Source: Pseudogymnoascus destructans (Eukaryota; Ascomycota; Leotiomycetes; Thelebolales; Thelebolaceae). From it: DNA of 64,000 nucleotides. The position numbers and the translations under genes are program-made. This document shows positions 11,939 through 23,283 of the stretch, piece by piece (position 1 is the first letter of the stretch; the number at the start of each line of letters is the position of its first letter). The DNA is taken from assembly GCF_001641265.1 (NCBI RefSeq), contig NW_020167543.1:335501-399500 (forward strand), read 5' to 3'. The notes beneath the pieces were generated by a model. The model was not told the DNA's origin, did not search any database, and was given only the letters and a program-made list of their open reading frames with translations.

Positions 11939-12995
11939 ACGACCTAGGCATCAGCAGCGATCTGGCTTCGCGTCAGTACTTCCTGCAATTCCAACACCTG
12001 CACCAGCCAGTGCGCCGGACCTAGACAGATCAGAGAACTGACGAACTGGAACAGCGCAGTCATGGACGACGGTCACATCGCCTTTTGATCTCGAGGACGG
12101 ATCTATCTTCTCCCCGGCGCCCTCGGCTTACATGTCTCCCTCCGGCATGCCATTCGCTTTCCAGGGCCAACCTGGCCAGACAGGACAACAGATGGCGCCG
12201 ACGAGCGCGCCAAGTAATATTCCAAGCAGAACTACTTATAATTTAGGGACCGCCCCCTCGGCTCCACAACGACAGCAGCAGCAACACGCACAACCACCCC
12301 TCCAAAGCCCACAACCACTTCAACCCGCTCCTCCGCAGCAAATGCTCCAACCCAGCCCCCAACGGCCACTCTCCCAAGCCCCCCTCCACCCATCAACCCA
12401 CCAACAACCTCCACCCTGGACTCTCACCCCCCGCCTCCTTGCCCCCACAACCCCCCTCGACGCACTCCTCCATCACGCCTTGACCGCCCACCGCGCCTAT
12501 CTCTCCGCCGCCTCCACTGATCCTCCGAAGCCAATATACACAGACCTATATCCCTCGCCACCCGCGCACCCACCTTTGCCACCCCTATCCGCCGCACTTA
12601 CCCGCGCCGTCCTCGCTGGTGGGTTCCGTACACCAGCTACTTGTGCTGCGGCGCTGTCGCTCGCGCACTCCGTCGCAAGATGGATGGCACGGCCTACAGA
12701 GGGCACGTACGCGGGTGTACCTACGTGGATGCGTCCCAGTCCCCGCGAACTAGGGGGCCTGCCGGCGTGGGCAGCGATGATGGTGCCGTTTGGTAGGGTG
12801 AGGGAAAATGCTGTGGCTGGGGGTGAAGGGTTGCTGAGGGACTGGCTTACGGGGGTGGAGTTTGAGTGGGTTGGGGAGGTGTGGGATGGTAAGGGCGGTG
12901 TGGTAGAGGGGTTTGAGAATGCGGTTAGGGATATGGGACGGTGGAAGGTTGGGGGACGGGTGGCGGAGATGCTTAAGGAGGGGGGTGGGATGTGA
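11002..12995 (+). CDS. bZIP transcription factor with DUF3425-like C-terminus
   Basis: CDS join(11002..11278, 11348..11971, 12055..12995), 613 residues, nuclear. The basic region RKRANDRDAQRAIRQRTKDQ (residues 111-130) is followed by leucine-zipper heptads (IDSLEQQVKQL and beyond). The middle has a polyglycine tract from a GGC repeat (nt about 11908-11938) and a Gln/Pro-rich linker. The C-terminus resembles the DUF3425 region of fungal bZIP proteins, with a W-x-RP-like segment and a hydrophobic PAWAAMMVPFGRVREN stretch. Intron 1 (11279..11347, GTGAGT to CAG) restores R-H-R-A-S. Intron 2 (11972..12054, GTCAGT donor, CTGAC branch, ACAG acceptor) joins LAS-P to QSWTTVTSPFDLEDG in frame. Intron 2 is less certain, because weaker alternative donors exist nearby, but its phase fits and it removes the stop at 12022. 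Confidence 0.85.
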
Positions 12996-13718
12996 AGCGG
13001 GATTTCTTTTTTAAGGGCTAGCGCTATGGGAGCTGGTGTGGTTGGGTGTTTGCTTTTGGTGTTTTGTGCGTGCACGCGAGGGGAGGACGTGGTTTTATGA
13101 GTTTATGGGCGGCTTTTTTTTTATGCGATTACGATGACTATGAGGAATGGGATGGGACCATGGGGGCATAAACGGGCCAACAAAAGGATACTGGGGGAAA
13201 TAGGACGGCGGTGTAAAGGGTATATACATACACATACATGATAGAGCATATATAACACGGGCTTTATATCGGGGTTGGGGAAAGGATGGGGAGGCTAGGA
13301 GCTTTTATCAGGTTATATTATTTATTTAATCCTTCTCGAAATTACCGGAAGGAGCGCTATAAAGTATTGTTGATATTTGGAATAACCCAGGCCTAGCACT
13401 TGACGGATTACTAGACACGGCTGTGCGTGCTTGACTGTGTGGCAATGATCTGCGCCAGCTGTTCTTTGCTCCATTTTTATCTTAAAAGGGCCCGCAGCCG
13501 AGACGCGAGAGTTCCATCTTAGTGGATAGAGTCTCGGGTGAGAGATCTCAGGTGGTATGAGAGGCTCCTCTTGACTCTGATCTGTATTAAGCTACGGCTG
13601 ATCCGTGATACCCCCGTCCGTGGCGATCGCTCTGGAAATAGATATTACACCTTGGCAGTCTTTCATAATGCGAGCGGTCCGGGTATCGCTCTTCCGTGGA
13701 GGTGGAGGATTGTGGCCA
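12996..13718. other. convergent intergenic region
   Basis: Between the convergent bZIP (+) and hydrolase (-) stop codons. It is AT-rich near 13200-13340. Small frames at 13538-13787 have no features of a protein family. I see no gene here. Confidence 0.55.
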
Positions 13719-15004
13719 TCAGCCCGGCCCGGCCTCGGTCTCGGCTTCGGCATCGGCGTCGGTGAAGAGGTGGCCAGTCCACTTTAGGATGTAGTCAGCA
13801 GCATGGTGGGTTAGAAGTCCGTAGCCTGGGTTGAAAGCGGGAGCGAACATGTCTGCAGTAGGATTAGTATGTGAGATTTTGTCCTGGACATATTGATAGA
13901 AGACTCCTCCGAATGTTGACACTTACTCATATGCGCCGTGACCTCCTCTTTAGCATTATCATTCAGCTCCTCCTTCCACTTCCCTCCTTTAGGTAAATTG
14001 CAAAACGTCCTCCCTCCCGCCCCAGTCCCCGGCTCAGCACCCCGTCCCAACTTGGTATATAAATTTACCCATCCCACCTCCGCCCCTGCGCTCACCCCTT
14101 CCACCCCCGCAACCCGCGCCTTCAACTCCTCAGGCCTCATAAGGCACCCCACAAACGCCATATGGCTTGTTGCCCAGTTTACCCCCTCCCCGATCTCGCG
14201 CCTTTTGGCGTAGGCCGCCGCCCCGCCCGCAGCTAGCACTGCTGCACCTCCAATCACGGCCAGTTTTCCCCATGTCCCCCACCCCGGCGCCTCGTCGTTC
14301 TTCTCCTTCGCGCTGCTCTCCGCGGCAGGCAGTTTAAGTGCATCGGCACTCCGCGTTGTTGGGGACTTCGCGCCGCCTGCTGCTGCTGCTGCTGCTGCTG
14401 CTCCGCCGCCAAACATTCCTAGTCCAGTTAGTTGCGCTAAAGTACTGGAGGCAGCCTGGTAATGCGCTTCGGCGCCGTAGGCGAGGACGCCGGGGCTGAT
14501 TCCTAGGTATGGCGTGTCCATGGCGAGGACGCCTCTGATATTAGGGAATAGGTTCGTCGCCGGCGACGGTAGCGTGTTTTTTTCCGATGCGTGGCTCGCC
14601 TCGCTAGGCAAGATGGTCTGCTCGCCCGCTATGCCGAGGAGGGCGTCCGCGGCAACGATGCCGCCCATGCTGTGGCCTATGAGGACGATGTGAACACTAG
14701 GCGCGACGGAGGGAGAGGGCGTCTCGGCAGCGACTTCGAGGTCGATGACGTGGTCAAGAAGCCAAGTGCGGAAGGAGGCGACGGCTACGGCAAGGTCACC
14801 GCGTGTTTCGTAGGCGGGGTAGACGAGGGGAAGGATGGTGGTATTGGGGAGGGAGGGGGAGAGGACGGCGGCGACGTGATCGGGGAAGGAGGCGAAGGTT
14901 TTGCCGTCGCCCTATGGGGGTTAGTTGGTGGTGAAGAGTAGGAGGGGGGTGTAGCGGACCTTGAAGCCATGGATAAATACAAGAAGAAGCGTTTTATTCT
15001 TCAT
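13719..15004 (-). CDS. DUF676-type alpha/beta hydrolase (putative serine esterase)
   Basis: CDS complement(join(13719..13852, 13927..14911, 14960..15004)), 387 residues. The start is MKNKTLLLVFIHGFK; the HG of FIHGF is the usual oxyanion element. The nucleophile elbow is GHSMGG with Ser96. MDTPYLG is a conserved block of this family, and the His in EVTAHM may complete the triad. A hydrophobic stretch (LAVIGGAAVLAAGGAAAYA) followed by KRRE could be a membrane anchor. A GCT repeat (nt about 14379-14402) encodes eight alanines. The introns are 14912..14959 (48 nt) and 13853..13926 (74 nt, TACTAAT branch, CTGCAG acceptor); both restore family-typical junctions (GFK-GDGKTF and TAHMN-MFAPAFNPGYG). 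The transposon island starts only 65 bp upstream of the ATG. Confidence 0.85.
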
Positions 15005-15839
15005 GGTTGCGTTTACTGTTGGGATTGTGGTTTGGAGATGCCGATCGTACTTTGTGAGGGGAGAAGCTACAGCCTTGTGGATTGCGGGGACCGCCGGGGG
15101 AAGCGAGTGTCCCCCGGTAAGCAAGTGTCCCCTCTCAGGGCAAAATAAGTAGGTATCTTCACATAGAAAATTATATAGAAAGGTACTCCGTACTTCTTCT
15201 CATTTATTCTACAACGTGAAAACTACACTCTCCTCATCACTTTCATCAGAACCATCATCTCCTACCATATCTACTACCTCTATTTGCCCAACTACACCTT
15301 CTGCTTCTGATTGTGCCTTTGCTTGTGCCCGGATCAAGAATGGGAGTCAAGAGCTCAATTGGTATAAACTCTTTTACTCAAAGAAGCCGTGCAACCCCCC
15401 TTCTTTCGCTCTCGCTCTCGCTCTCGCTCTCTCTTCCGTGCTTTAATCCCAGCTTGATGTAAAGCCTTCTTTGCTTGTGATGCTTCTGCCTTTGCTATTC
15501 TAGCAACTTGCTTCTCTTGCTTGTTAACCTCCTTTTGTGCCTTTTGATGAATCCTAGCATGTGCATGAGCTGCAGTTAAAGCACCCCTAAATTGAAGTTT
15601 ACGATGGCTTCTGCTTTTGCGATTTTGACTCCCTTGAACTTGTCCTTGTAGCATAGAATAATCAAATTCTCGTATTTGAGCACCTGCTAATACTCCCTCT
15701 ATCCCCAGTGTTCGGCACGGATCGTGTATGACCTGACTGGTCTGGGTATTACAGGAGCTGTCTTTACCTATATAAGGGATAACGCCTTAGCTAATACTGT
15801 TATGCTTGCAGAATATGAGAAAATAGCCAGAGACTAGGA

Positions 15840-17323
15840 AGTTACAACAAAACAGCCGTGGAAGTTTAGAGTCAAGGAAGGAGACGTATGATGTATAGCC
15901 TATATTATTAATATCGCTGTTTAAGACGCTCTTAAGACTTTAAAGGCAGCCCCTACTAAGCAAGCTGAAAGTTATTAGTGTGAGCAAGGAGCTGCGCGGA
16001 TTCCAGTAAGCTCTGAAAGTAATATCAAAGTTAAGAATACTCTTGGTAAGCTACGAAGACATATCTATGTATTTAGAAATCCAAGGCAATGGAAAGATGC
16101 TCTTCAAAAGCTGACTATTGCAGCTGGTCTTAAGAAGCTACAACTATAACTTGATATGCCAGTCTAGTGGAACTTAACGTATGAAATGGTTTCAATGGTC
16201 ATTAAGATATAGACGCCAATTACAGTGATCTGTGCTACTTAGAAAATGGATCTAAGTATGAGAGATATCGCTCTTACACTAGAGGATTGGATAACGCTCC
16301 ACACTCTTTAGAATTTCTTCTTTATATTTGTTAATCCATCGCAAAAGCTACAAGCAAGCTTATATCTAATGCTCAACTTCGCAATTCCTCAGTATCTAAA
16401 GATGATAAAGAAGCTTAAGGCTTTATAGAAGGAAGTTGGTATATCATCAACGATTGGCCTAGCTTGTATCACTACTCATAAGAAGCTTAATGAGTACTAT
16501 ACGCTTGCTATGAATTAATGATGGAGTCATTTAGGGGTAGCTACAATTTGCGATCCATGTATGAATCCTAACGTATTTAACAGTCTTTGGCCAAGCAGTA
16601 CTAAAGAAGTCAAACGGAATAGGGTTAAGCAGCAGTTCCACGACGTCTTTATTTAATATAGAGACTGCTAATACTATCTTAAAGAAGAGAAAAGGGAAGC
16701 TGAGGCTGATTTACCACAATTACCTACAGAACCTGACTCTAACGACAATTTATATATCTGTAAGGACACAGGGCATCCAGCTCACAGTAATAGCATATGA
16801 GAGTGCGAGTCGGAGGCTAAATGGATGCTATCCTATAGGTCTACTACGAAGGATACAAAAAAGATGAAGAGGAACCCCTGTTGGGTCAATCTCCTTAAGT
16901 ACCCGAAATGGGTCCGACTCGGCTAACCAGCCCTAACTCTCCCCACGTGACTGTAACCTGTTCGACTCTGATCCCTTCTGTCACTGAGGGCAGAGGCATC
17001 CTTACAATATCTCTCATAGTATTTACCAAGAACCAGAATGAAAGCGCTGGCTTGTTAAGCCCTAGCTAGGTCTAGCATATTAGGCAGCAAAGCAATATCA
17101 ATATCCAATTATAGCTGCAATTGCTCAAGACCATTTGGCAATTCCTACAACATCGGCTCCATCAGAACGGGTCTTTAGTCATGGAGCTGATATTCTTACG
17201 AAGAAAAGGAACAGGCTCTCTCCTAAAACGCTTCGATATTTACTCTGTTTATGAGATTGGGGTCATATACTAGAGGTTGAAGAAAGTGAAGCTGAAGACG
17301 CTAATGATGAGGGGGAAGTCTAG
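15840..17323 (+). pseudogene. hAT transposase remnant
   Basis: No long frame survives. Readable pieces in order are a mid-region (LRRHIYVFRNPRQWKDALQK, about 16051-16110) and the hAT dimerisation domain with SAPSERVFS, NRLSPKTLRYLLCL and an acidic tail (17090-17323). It is interrupted by the LTR-A at 16759-17006. Numerous TAG/TAA codons stand where Trp or Gln is expected, consistent with C-to-T decay. Confidence 0.7.
16759..17006 (-). mobile_element. solo LTR, family LTR-A (248 bp)
   Basis: It begins TGTAAGGACACAGGG, ends GGCATCCTTACA, and is flanked by the 5-bp duplication ATATC (16754-16758 and 17007-17011). TG...CA ends plus a 5-bp duplication mark it as a solo LTR rather than a DNA transposon. 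I define + orientation as starting TGTAAGGATGCC. Confidence 0.85.
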
Positions 17324-17578
17324 TTATATAAGTTATTTTATCTATTCTATTATTATATTTTAAGCCTCATTATCCTAAAGATCTAGATATAACCTATATC
17401 TATCCGTCAGACCTTAGACGGATCATGATCTTACCTATAAGGGCTTAGGATCAGATCTAGATATGATCTGCTAAACACTGTCTATCCCTTGTAATGAAGT
17501 ATGAAATTGCTGTTTTGACAATGGAGTAAACTTATCTTTCCATACTTGAAGTTGCTTCTCTGAATTCTTTAACATAGG

Positions 17579-18513
17579 TGTCATACTGACATTCGTTGCA
17601 CTCAGTTTGCTATCAAACTCAAGAGCAAACTTAGAAATCTCCTCCTCAAACCTACAAGTCACCATACATATCTTGGCTTATCACACCAACAACAGAAGCA
17701 ATACTACTCAACGATTGCTGTAAACTCTTCTACTACATCTGTTTATGCTACATACATCACGGCATATCATTTGGACACTCATTGAACAAGTTATTAAGAA
17801 AATCTCCTCCTTAAGGGGGTGGGCCAATACTACCACATGGCATATCTCTACCAACTAGAGGCCTAGGAACATGAACGATAGCTCTAGAAGCTTCTACAAC
17901 CCTCTATGATTCATTACACGTCATCGCTCCCTAGTTACCCACAAGATTGGTTAAGTTATGACATAATTTATCTATAGGTACTCTGACCTTGGACCTCCTT
18001 TTCACTTCCTATAGGCTAGGAGCCCAAGAGATGGTTCTATGGGATTCTCTTACGTTCACTACATGATTAGCAAGCTAGTTGTGGGTCGCACTTGATTTCT
18101 AATACATTTACCAAGCCTGGTTAGTCATGGAAAGTCATGGAAAATGAGAGAACTACACTCCTTTGGCATAAATAGGATTGCCCTTTCCTTAAGAAAGGGC
18201 AAGCAGGCAATACAGTAAATCGTCTATCACATACTTCCACGTCTTTTACAACTTCCAAGCATTCATCTTGTTACTCCTTGTTTCTGAAAAGTCAGTGAGG
18301 TGTTAACCTCTGACTTACCCCTGAGTTCCCAGACTCAACATTTGTTGCAACTTGTCTGAACCACTTCACTACATCACACACCTGATTGCTGCGTTGTGGA
18401 ATAGTCTAAGCTACAACCCTTTGGCTCTGTTTCCTAAGACAGTGTGTTGTCTTAGTAAAATCATCCCTTCCTTGGGTGGCTAGATTCTCACATCTGGTGT
18501 ACCCACCATTACA
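17579..18513 (-). mobile_element. solo LTR-like element, family LTR-C (935 bp)
   Basis: It begins TGTCATACTGAC, ends CCACCATTACA, and has the 5-bp duplication ATAGG (17574-17578 and 18514-18518). It sits inside the P5 relic. The frame at 17471-17665 crosses the boundary and is chimeric. Related copies lie at 19676-20987 and, inverted, at 58435-59586. I see no reverse transcriptase sequence in any of them. Confidence 0.75.
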
Positions 18514-18830
18514 ATAGGTAGCAAAGGTTATGTTTTATTCTCTTGTAATGGCTTTGAGTATTTCTAGATTTTAGTAGGAGAAACTACACTATTCACAGGC
18601 AGTGTATTAAACAGTATTAGCAAAATGGGCTGTATACGGCCCATATACAGGTCTGTATCATATATGGCAATACTAAGTCAGTGTGTATTTCAAATTCTAA
18701 TACAGATCTAGTGCGTATTCAGTTCTTAATACTAGCACAGGCCATATACTATAGTAGAACCCCGATATAAGAATGTGCTTGGGACTAGGATATAAATAAG
18801 AATATGTAGTCTATTCTTATATCAGGGTAC
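18514..18830. other. P5 continuation and inverted-repeat segment
   Basis: The first part continues the P5 transposase in antisense. Around 18756-18830 there is a short inverted repeat: CCCGATATAAGAA and, 50 bp on, TTCTTATATCAGGG. It may be the two ends of a tiny DNA-transposon remnant. Confidence 0.4.
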
Positions 18831-19158
18831 TGTAAGGACACAGGGCACCCAGCTCACAGTAATAGCATATGAGAGTGCGAGTTGGAGGCTAAACGGATGC
18901 TATCCTATAGGTCTACTACGAAGGATACAAAAAAGATGAAGGGAAAACCCCGTGAGTCAATTCCCTTAAGTACCTGAAACCCATCCGACTCGGTTAGCCC
19001 ACCCCAATGATCACACGTGACCAGGGGGAACCTTGTGAGTCATTTCCCTCAAGTACCCGAACCCATCCGACTTGGTTAGCCCGCCCAAATGATCACACGT
19101 GACCCGCAGCTACTCAGAGTCTGCTCCTTAGAGTGAGAGACGAGAAGGCATCCTTACA
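18831..19158 (-). mobile_element. solo LTR, family LTR-A (328 bp, internally duplicated)
   Basis: It begins TGTAAGGACACAGGG, ends GGCATCCTTACA, and has the 5-bp duplication GGTAC (18826-18830 and 19159-19163). It is longer than the 248-bp form because an internal segment (around the ACCCATCCGACT boxes) is present twice. Confidence 0.85.
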
Positions 19159-19163
19159 GGTAC

Positions 19164-19675
19164 ACATGATTGTATTATATCTATGTACATAGTTATCCCT
19201 CCTTTCAAAGTAGTTTTGAATAGTTGTCTGTTGTGTAGTTTAGTGCCTAACTTGTGCCATCTCATAGCCGACATGATTAAGGGCATGTAATAAAGATATG
19301 TCCGACTTATCTACGCCCTCTTGCTATAGCTTCCATAATCTGACTATATCTAAACATCATAAAGCTTCCATTGTAGTGATTTTTTCCTACCTAACATCAC
19401 CTTCATCTTCACTTTCCCCTTCGCTTGCTGCTTGGGAACTATAATGCTCGACCACTAATGCAAATATGTCTCTATAATTATCATCCACAATTTTACTAGC
19501 AGGTTTGATGGACTTAGCAAGTGAGAGGGAGTTTATTTAAGTTTGTAAATCATCTCGATCAGCTTGTAAATTGTCATTGTCAATGACTGCGTTATTTGGC
19601 TTCTTAATAATTGTAGATTTCTACTATCATTTCTCGATGGTTGTTTTTGAAACCTCGTTATTCCATAATGTAATG
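19164..19675. other. AT-rich decayed repeat sequence
   Basis: No gene is seen. A minus-strand acidic stretch near 19400-19450 resembles the tail of a hAT transposase, but too little remains to call it. Confidence 0.35.
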
Positions 19676-20987
19676 TGTCATACTGACATTCGTTGCACTC
19701 AGTTTGCTATCAAACTCAAGAGCAAACTTAGAAATCTCCTCCTCAAACCTACAAGTCACTATACATATTTTGGCTTGTCACACCAACAACAAGAGCAATA
19801 CTACTCAATGATTGCTACAACCCTCTATGATTCATTACATTTCATTGCTCCTTAGTTACTGGGCCGATATGACCACATAGCATATCTCTACAACCCTCTA
19901 TGATTCATTACATGACATCACTTCTTAGTTACTGGGCTAATACTACACATGATATATCTCTATCAACTAGAGGCCTAGGAACATGAACGATAGCTCCAAA
20001 AGCTTCTACAACCGTCTATGATTCATTACACGTCATCGCTCCTTAGTTACCCACAAGATTGGTTAAGTTATGACATAATTTGTCTATAGGGGTACTCTGA
20101 CCTTGGACCTCCTTTCACTTCCTATAGGCTAGAAACCTAGGAGATGGTTCTATGGGATTCTCTTACGTCGACTACAGTTACCAAGCCTGGTTAGTCATGG
20201 AAAGTCTTGGAAAATGAGAGAACTACACTCCTTTAGCATAAATAGGATTGCCCTTTCCTTAAGAAAGGGCAATGTAACGCTGACTTTTAAACGATAGAAG
20301 ATACAGAGGTTTCTTGCATAAGGTTGACTTGACAGAGGAGGCAGGGGATTAGACACAAAGGCTTTCCAAGTAACACGTTACAGTATTGTAAAGAATACTA
20401 TATTGAGTTGAGCACGAAGCTCCTATCTAAGGAAATACTATCTACTTATATAGTGGCGTCGTGCCTCATGGGTAATCTGGATAGTTGGCGGATAGCTAGA
20501 TATTCAGGATAGTTCATGGATAGCTCAACTATCCAATATCCACTAGTTTCTGCAACTATCCATTAGCCCCGTCACATGGCAGCCTACCCCGCTTGCCCCC
20601 TGTGACTCACACGTCACGTTACTAGGCCCTGGTCCTGTAACTATGACGTCACATTACCGTAGCCGTAACAGGCAAGCAGACAATACAGAAAATCGACTAT
20701 CACATACTTCCACATCTTTTCCAAGCTTCCAAGCATTGATCTCGTTACTCCTTGTTTCTGAAAAGTCAGTGAGGTGCTAACCTCTTACTTATCCCTGAGT
20801 TCTCAGACTCAACATTTGTTACAACTTGTCTAAACCACTCCACTACATCATACACCTGATTGCTGCATTGTGGAATAGTCTAAGCTACGACCCTTTGGCT
20901 CTTTTTCCTAAGACAGTGTGTTGTCTTAGTAAAATCATCCCTTCCTTGGGTGGCTAGATTCTCACATCTGGTGCACCCACCATTACA
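19676..20987 (-). mobile_element. LTR-C copy, rearranged, with nested LTR-B
   Basis: It has the same ends as the copy at 17579-18513 (TGTCATACTGAC ... CCACCATTACA), and its 5' part carries repeated units based on CCTCTATGATTCATTACA. The flanking bases do not form a duplication (TAATG against TCATC), so at least one end was rearranged. The LTR-B element at 20273-20670 is inserted within it. Confidence 0.6.
20273..20670 (+). mobile_element. solo LTR, family LTR-B (398 bp)
   Basis: It begins TGTAACGCTGAC, ends AGCCGTAACA, and has the 5-bp duplication GGCAA (20268-20272 and 20671-20675). A TATA-like CTTATATAGT lies near 20444. A related copy lies in reverse orientation at 36234-36679. Confidence 0.85.
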
Positions 20988-21335
20988 TCATCGACACTGT
21001 CAAAATGCTTGCTGAGTGACTCTGAGACTGTTGATTGACTGAGGGAATGGTTGTATTTGTCCTTAAACCACCGCTGACAGGCCTTTTGTGAGGCTCTCGA
21101 GGGTATTGTTGAGAATGCCACTCTCTGAGTGCATGACGCTGCTTAATAGTGATGGGCTTATTTCGAGGCATAGCCAAATGGTCCAGTAGAATATTGGATA
21201 AGGCGATATTTAGGTGGTAACAGAGCAATATCATGGATATCGGTCGTTGTACGTGTTTTGAATCTGGACGAGAAAAAATATCGCACTATCGCGAACATCA
21301 CCTTACTGAGCATCGGCTTAGCGGGACTCTACTGT
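20983..21335 (-). pseudogene. N-terminal fragment of a Tigger-like pogo transposase
   Basis: On the minus strand the frame begins MPRNKPITIKQRHALREWHS at about 21174, clearly homologous to the start of the P6 transposase at 60587. The upstream end, with CAGTAGAGTCCCGCTAAGC next to TA at about 21333-21337, is a plausible terminal repeat. The coding part is cut off at the LTR-C boundary. Confidence 0.6.
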
Positions 21336-21421
21336 ATATGCCCCCGTCAATCATCTCATATGCTCTAGCCTCTCGATGTTGGCTGCTTTGGCCCACTTAT
21401 ATTATCTAAAAATATAATATA

Positions 21422-23281
21422 ACGTGGTTTATCAGTACGTCGGACATATCAGTACCTCGGACACTTTTCATTGGCATTCTACTTTGAATATCAATAAATC
21501 AACCATAACATATTAAATTAACTATAACTAAGCGGAATCAGATGAACTAGACATATCTATAGCTTCTTGACAAGTTCGCGCATTATGACCAGCTTTTCCA
21601 CAGATCCCACAGCATCGCCTAGACGGTTGCCCCTCCTTGTGACTACCCCCAACAGCACGTACGTCGCGTCGTACCTGCTCATCCACATCCTTCTGTGCGA
21701 TAATAGCCTGTGCATCCTCTACTATAAGTGCACCTCCTTCACGGACATGAGCCTTTTTAGCCCTGCGGCGTTTGCTAAGGGCTTCGTTGGCTGCTCGAAG
21801 GGTACGTACCTCAGCAGACAGAAGGGTGTTCTCATGTGCTAGTCGCTCCGTACCCTTTGCCAATTCAATAACTGTCCCGAAGAGTGGAGTTGGCGAGCTT
21901 CCTTGGTGACGGGCAATTCGATTTCGAACGAGGGTTGTTTGTGAAAGAGCTTCAGTTGGGTTGGAAGGGGTCTGGGAGACCCAAGGGTTGGTGTTGGCAG
22001 TAGAGGGTCTAGAGGGAGTTGGAGTCTGTAACCTCACGTCAAGCTTTGAAAGCACTGCTTGCGGGTCGAAAGGCACTAAGCCAGCTCCGCGGAACCCGGA
22101 CTGGGCGTTTTGGGCTGTCATGGATTTCAGATATGCTGCTCTAAAGGCGAGAAAGAACTCGACCTTGATAATGTGGTTGATATGAGCCTTAATGAAGGTC
22201 TCAATCTGCTGACCATATGCCCGCTTCAAGACACTAAAGCACCCGACATCAAGTGGCTGAGTTAAATGAGACGAGTGGGGAGGTAGTCCAAGAGTTATAA
22301 TGTTGTGTGCCTTGCAGTACTCTTGGAACTCGGCCGATTCATGACTCTCGTGCCCGTCTAACACCAGCATTCGATATGGACCCCTTGCACGAACAGCAGT
22401 ATGTTTGTCGAAGTGTTTCAACCATTCTAGACCCGTCTCATTGTTTGTCCATCCATTGCTTGTCGGTTTAACAACCCAGTTGTGTGGAAGGCCGCCGTCT
22501 GTATACCAATTTGCAAGATGATTCTTGCCTTTAACTACCAAAAATGGAGGAATACTCCAGCCGTCACTGTTGATACAAGCAATCGCTGTAGCCCATTCCC
22601 GATTCCCTGGCTGAACTGCCTTACCTCTGCCAAGTCGATCTGCACGGGTAACAACCATTGCAGGGCAAATCACACCCATCATAAACCCAGTTTCGTCAAA
22701 GTTATAGAAGTCGCAGTCCAAAACACCATATTTTGCCCTCATATTTTCCACTAGTCAAAACCACGCGCCAATTAGTTCAGGATCTTCGCACAAGGCCCTT
22801 TGGAAGTCGTAAACGCGATTAAAACGCGTCTTTAATTCTGGACGTCGTTGTACAAATCGGTGGGCCCAGAGCTTCCCGACGCGCCTCCCTCCACGCGATT
22901 CGAGTATAAAATTTGCCATATCTTCTACACCAGCAAGCCGGGGTGCAAATCCTCTTGAATCCATATCAAGTATATTCCGAATAACCACCTCCTCTTCTAG
23001 TATAGTTAATTTCATCATTGCAGGCCGGCGTTCGTAGACAGTAGTTCGGCCGTTCATTCTGTCGCAGAGTGTAGAATGAGGTACTTCATAGAGCTTAGCA
23101 GCCTTCCGACGACTTAGATTTTTTGATGTTCGGATAGCCTCGATAGCTAGAATGATTTTTGCTTCTTGGGTAATTACTGACATAATAAAAGGTGGAAAAA
23201 ACGCGTTGTGAAGTTAGAGGGTAGGAAATTCGGGAAAAGTGTCCGAGGTACTGATATGTCCGATGTACTGATAAACCACGT
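21422..23281 (-). mobile_element. pogo-like element P2, full length (1860 bp)
   Basis: The terminal inverted repeats start ACGTGGTTTATCAGTAC and the TA target duplication is at 21420-21421 and 23282-23283. Inside each end the unit TATCAGTACsTCGGACA occurs twice. Its length equals that of the P1 elements exactly. Its single transposase gene is on the minus strand with one stop codon. Confidence 0.88.
21528..23183 (-). pseudogene. P2 transposase, one in-frame stop
   Basis: It reads from ATG 23183 (MSVITQEAKIILAIEAIRTS) through an HTH_psq domain and a CENP-B-type HTH to a UGA at about 22752-22754, then continues in the same frame to 21528, 551 codons in all. The DDE core is intact: NFDETGFMMG, LVLDGHESHES and QPLDVGCF. 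The C-terminus has a coiled coil, then a zinc knuckle CCGICGKAGHNARTC. In another decayed P2 copy (about 24344-24360) the stop position reads CAA; both CAA and TGA can derive from CGA by one transition. Confidence 0.85.
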
Positions 23282-23283
23282 TA

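Larger units (their letters stand above)
15706..17480 (+). mobile_element. hAT transposon relic with 8-bp target duplication
   Basis: The terminal repeats are CAGTGTTCGGCA... and ...TGCTAAACACTG. The exact 8-bp target duplication TCTATCCC occurs at 15698-15705 and 17481-17488. The insertion splits the P5 pogo relic at the sequence that is continuous in the copy near 44750. The decayed transposase reads on +; the C-terminal dimerisation block (PTTSAPSERVFSHGADILTK, about 17150-17210) is still recognisable but many stops are present. An LTR-A element is inserted inside it. Confidence 0.88.
15070..18750 (-). mobile_element. pogo-like relic, family P5, interrupted by hAT and LTR-C
   Basis: The element end lies next to TA (15068-15069) with a CAG tip, then iterated subterminal repeats (AAGCGAGTGTCCC, then TAAGCAAGTGTCCC). 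The transposase C-terminus reads on the minus strand: an acidic tail before about 15217-15220, then Ala/Lys-rich coiled-coil sequence (15355-15654). It continues after the hAT insertion (17489-17573) and after the LTR-C insertion (from 18519). The remaining N-terminal part is lost or unreadable, so the right boundary is approximate. A second, shorter member lies at 44173-45148 and shares about 600 bp. Confidence 0.7.

Noticed and set aside
16759..17006. LTR-A as a DNA-transposon MITE because of its TGTAAGGA/TCCTTACA inverted ends
   Set aside because: The 5-bp duplications at five loci and TG...CA ends fit an LTR better than a TIR element.
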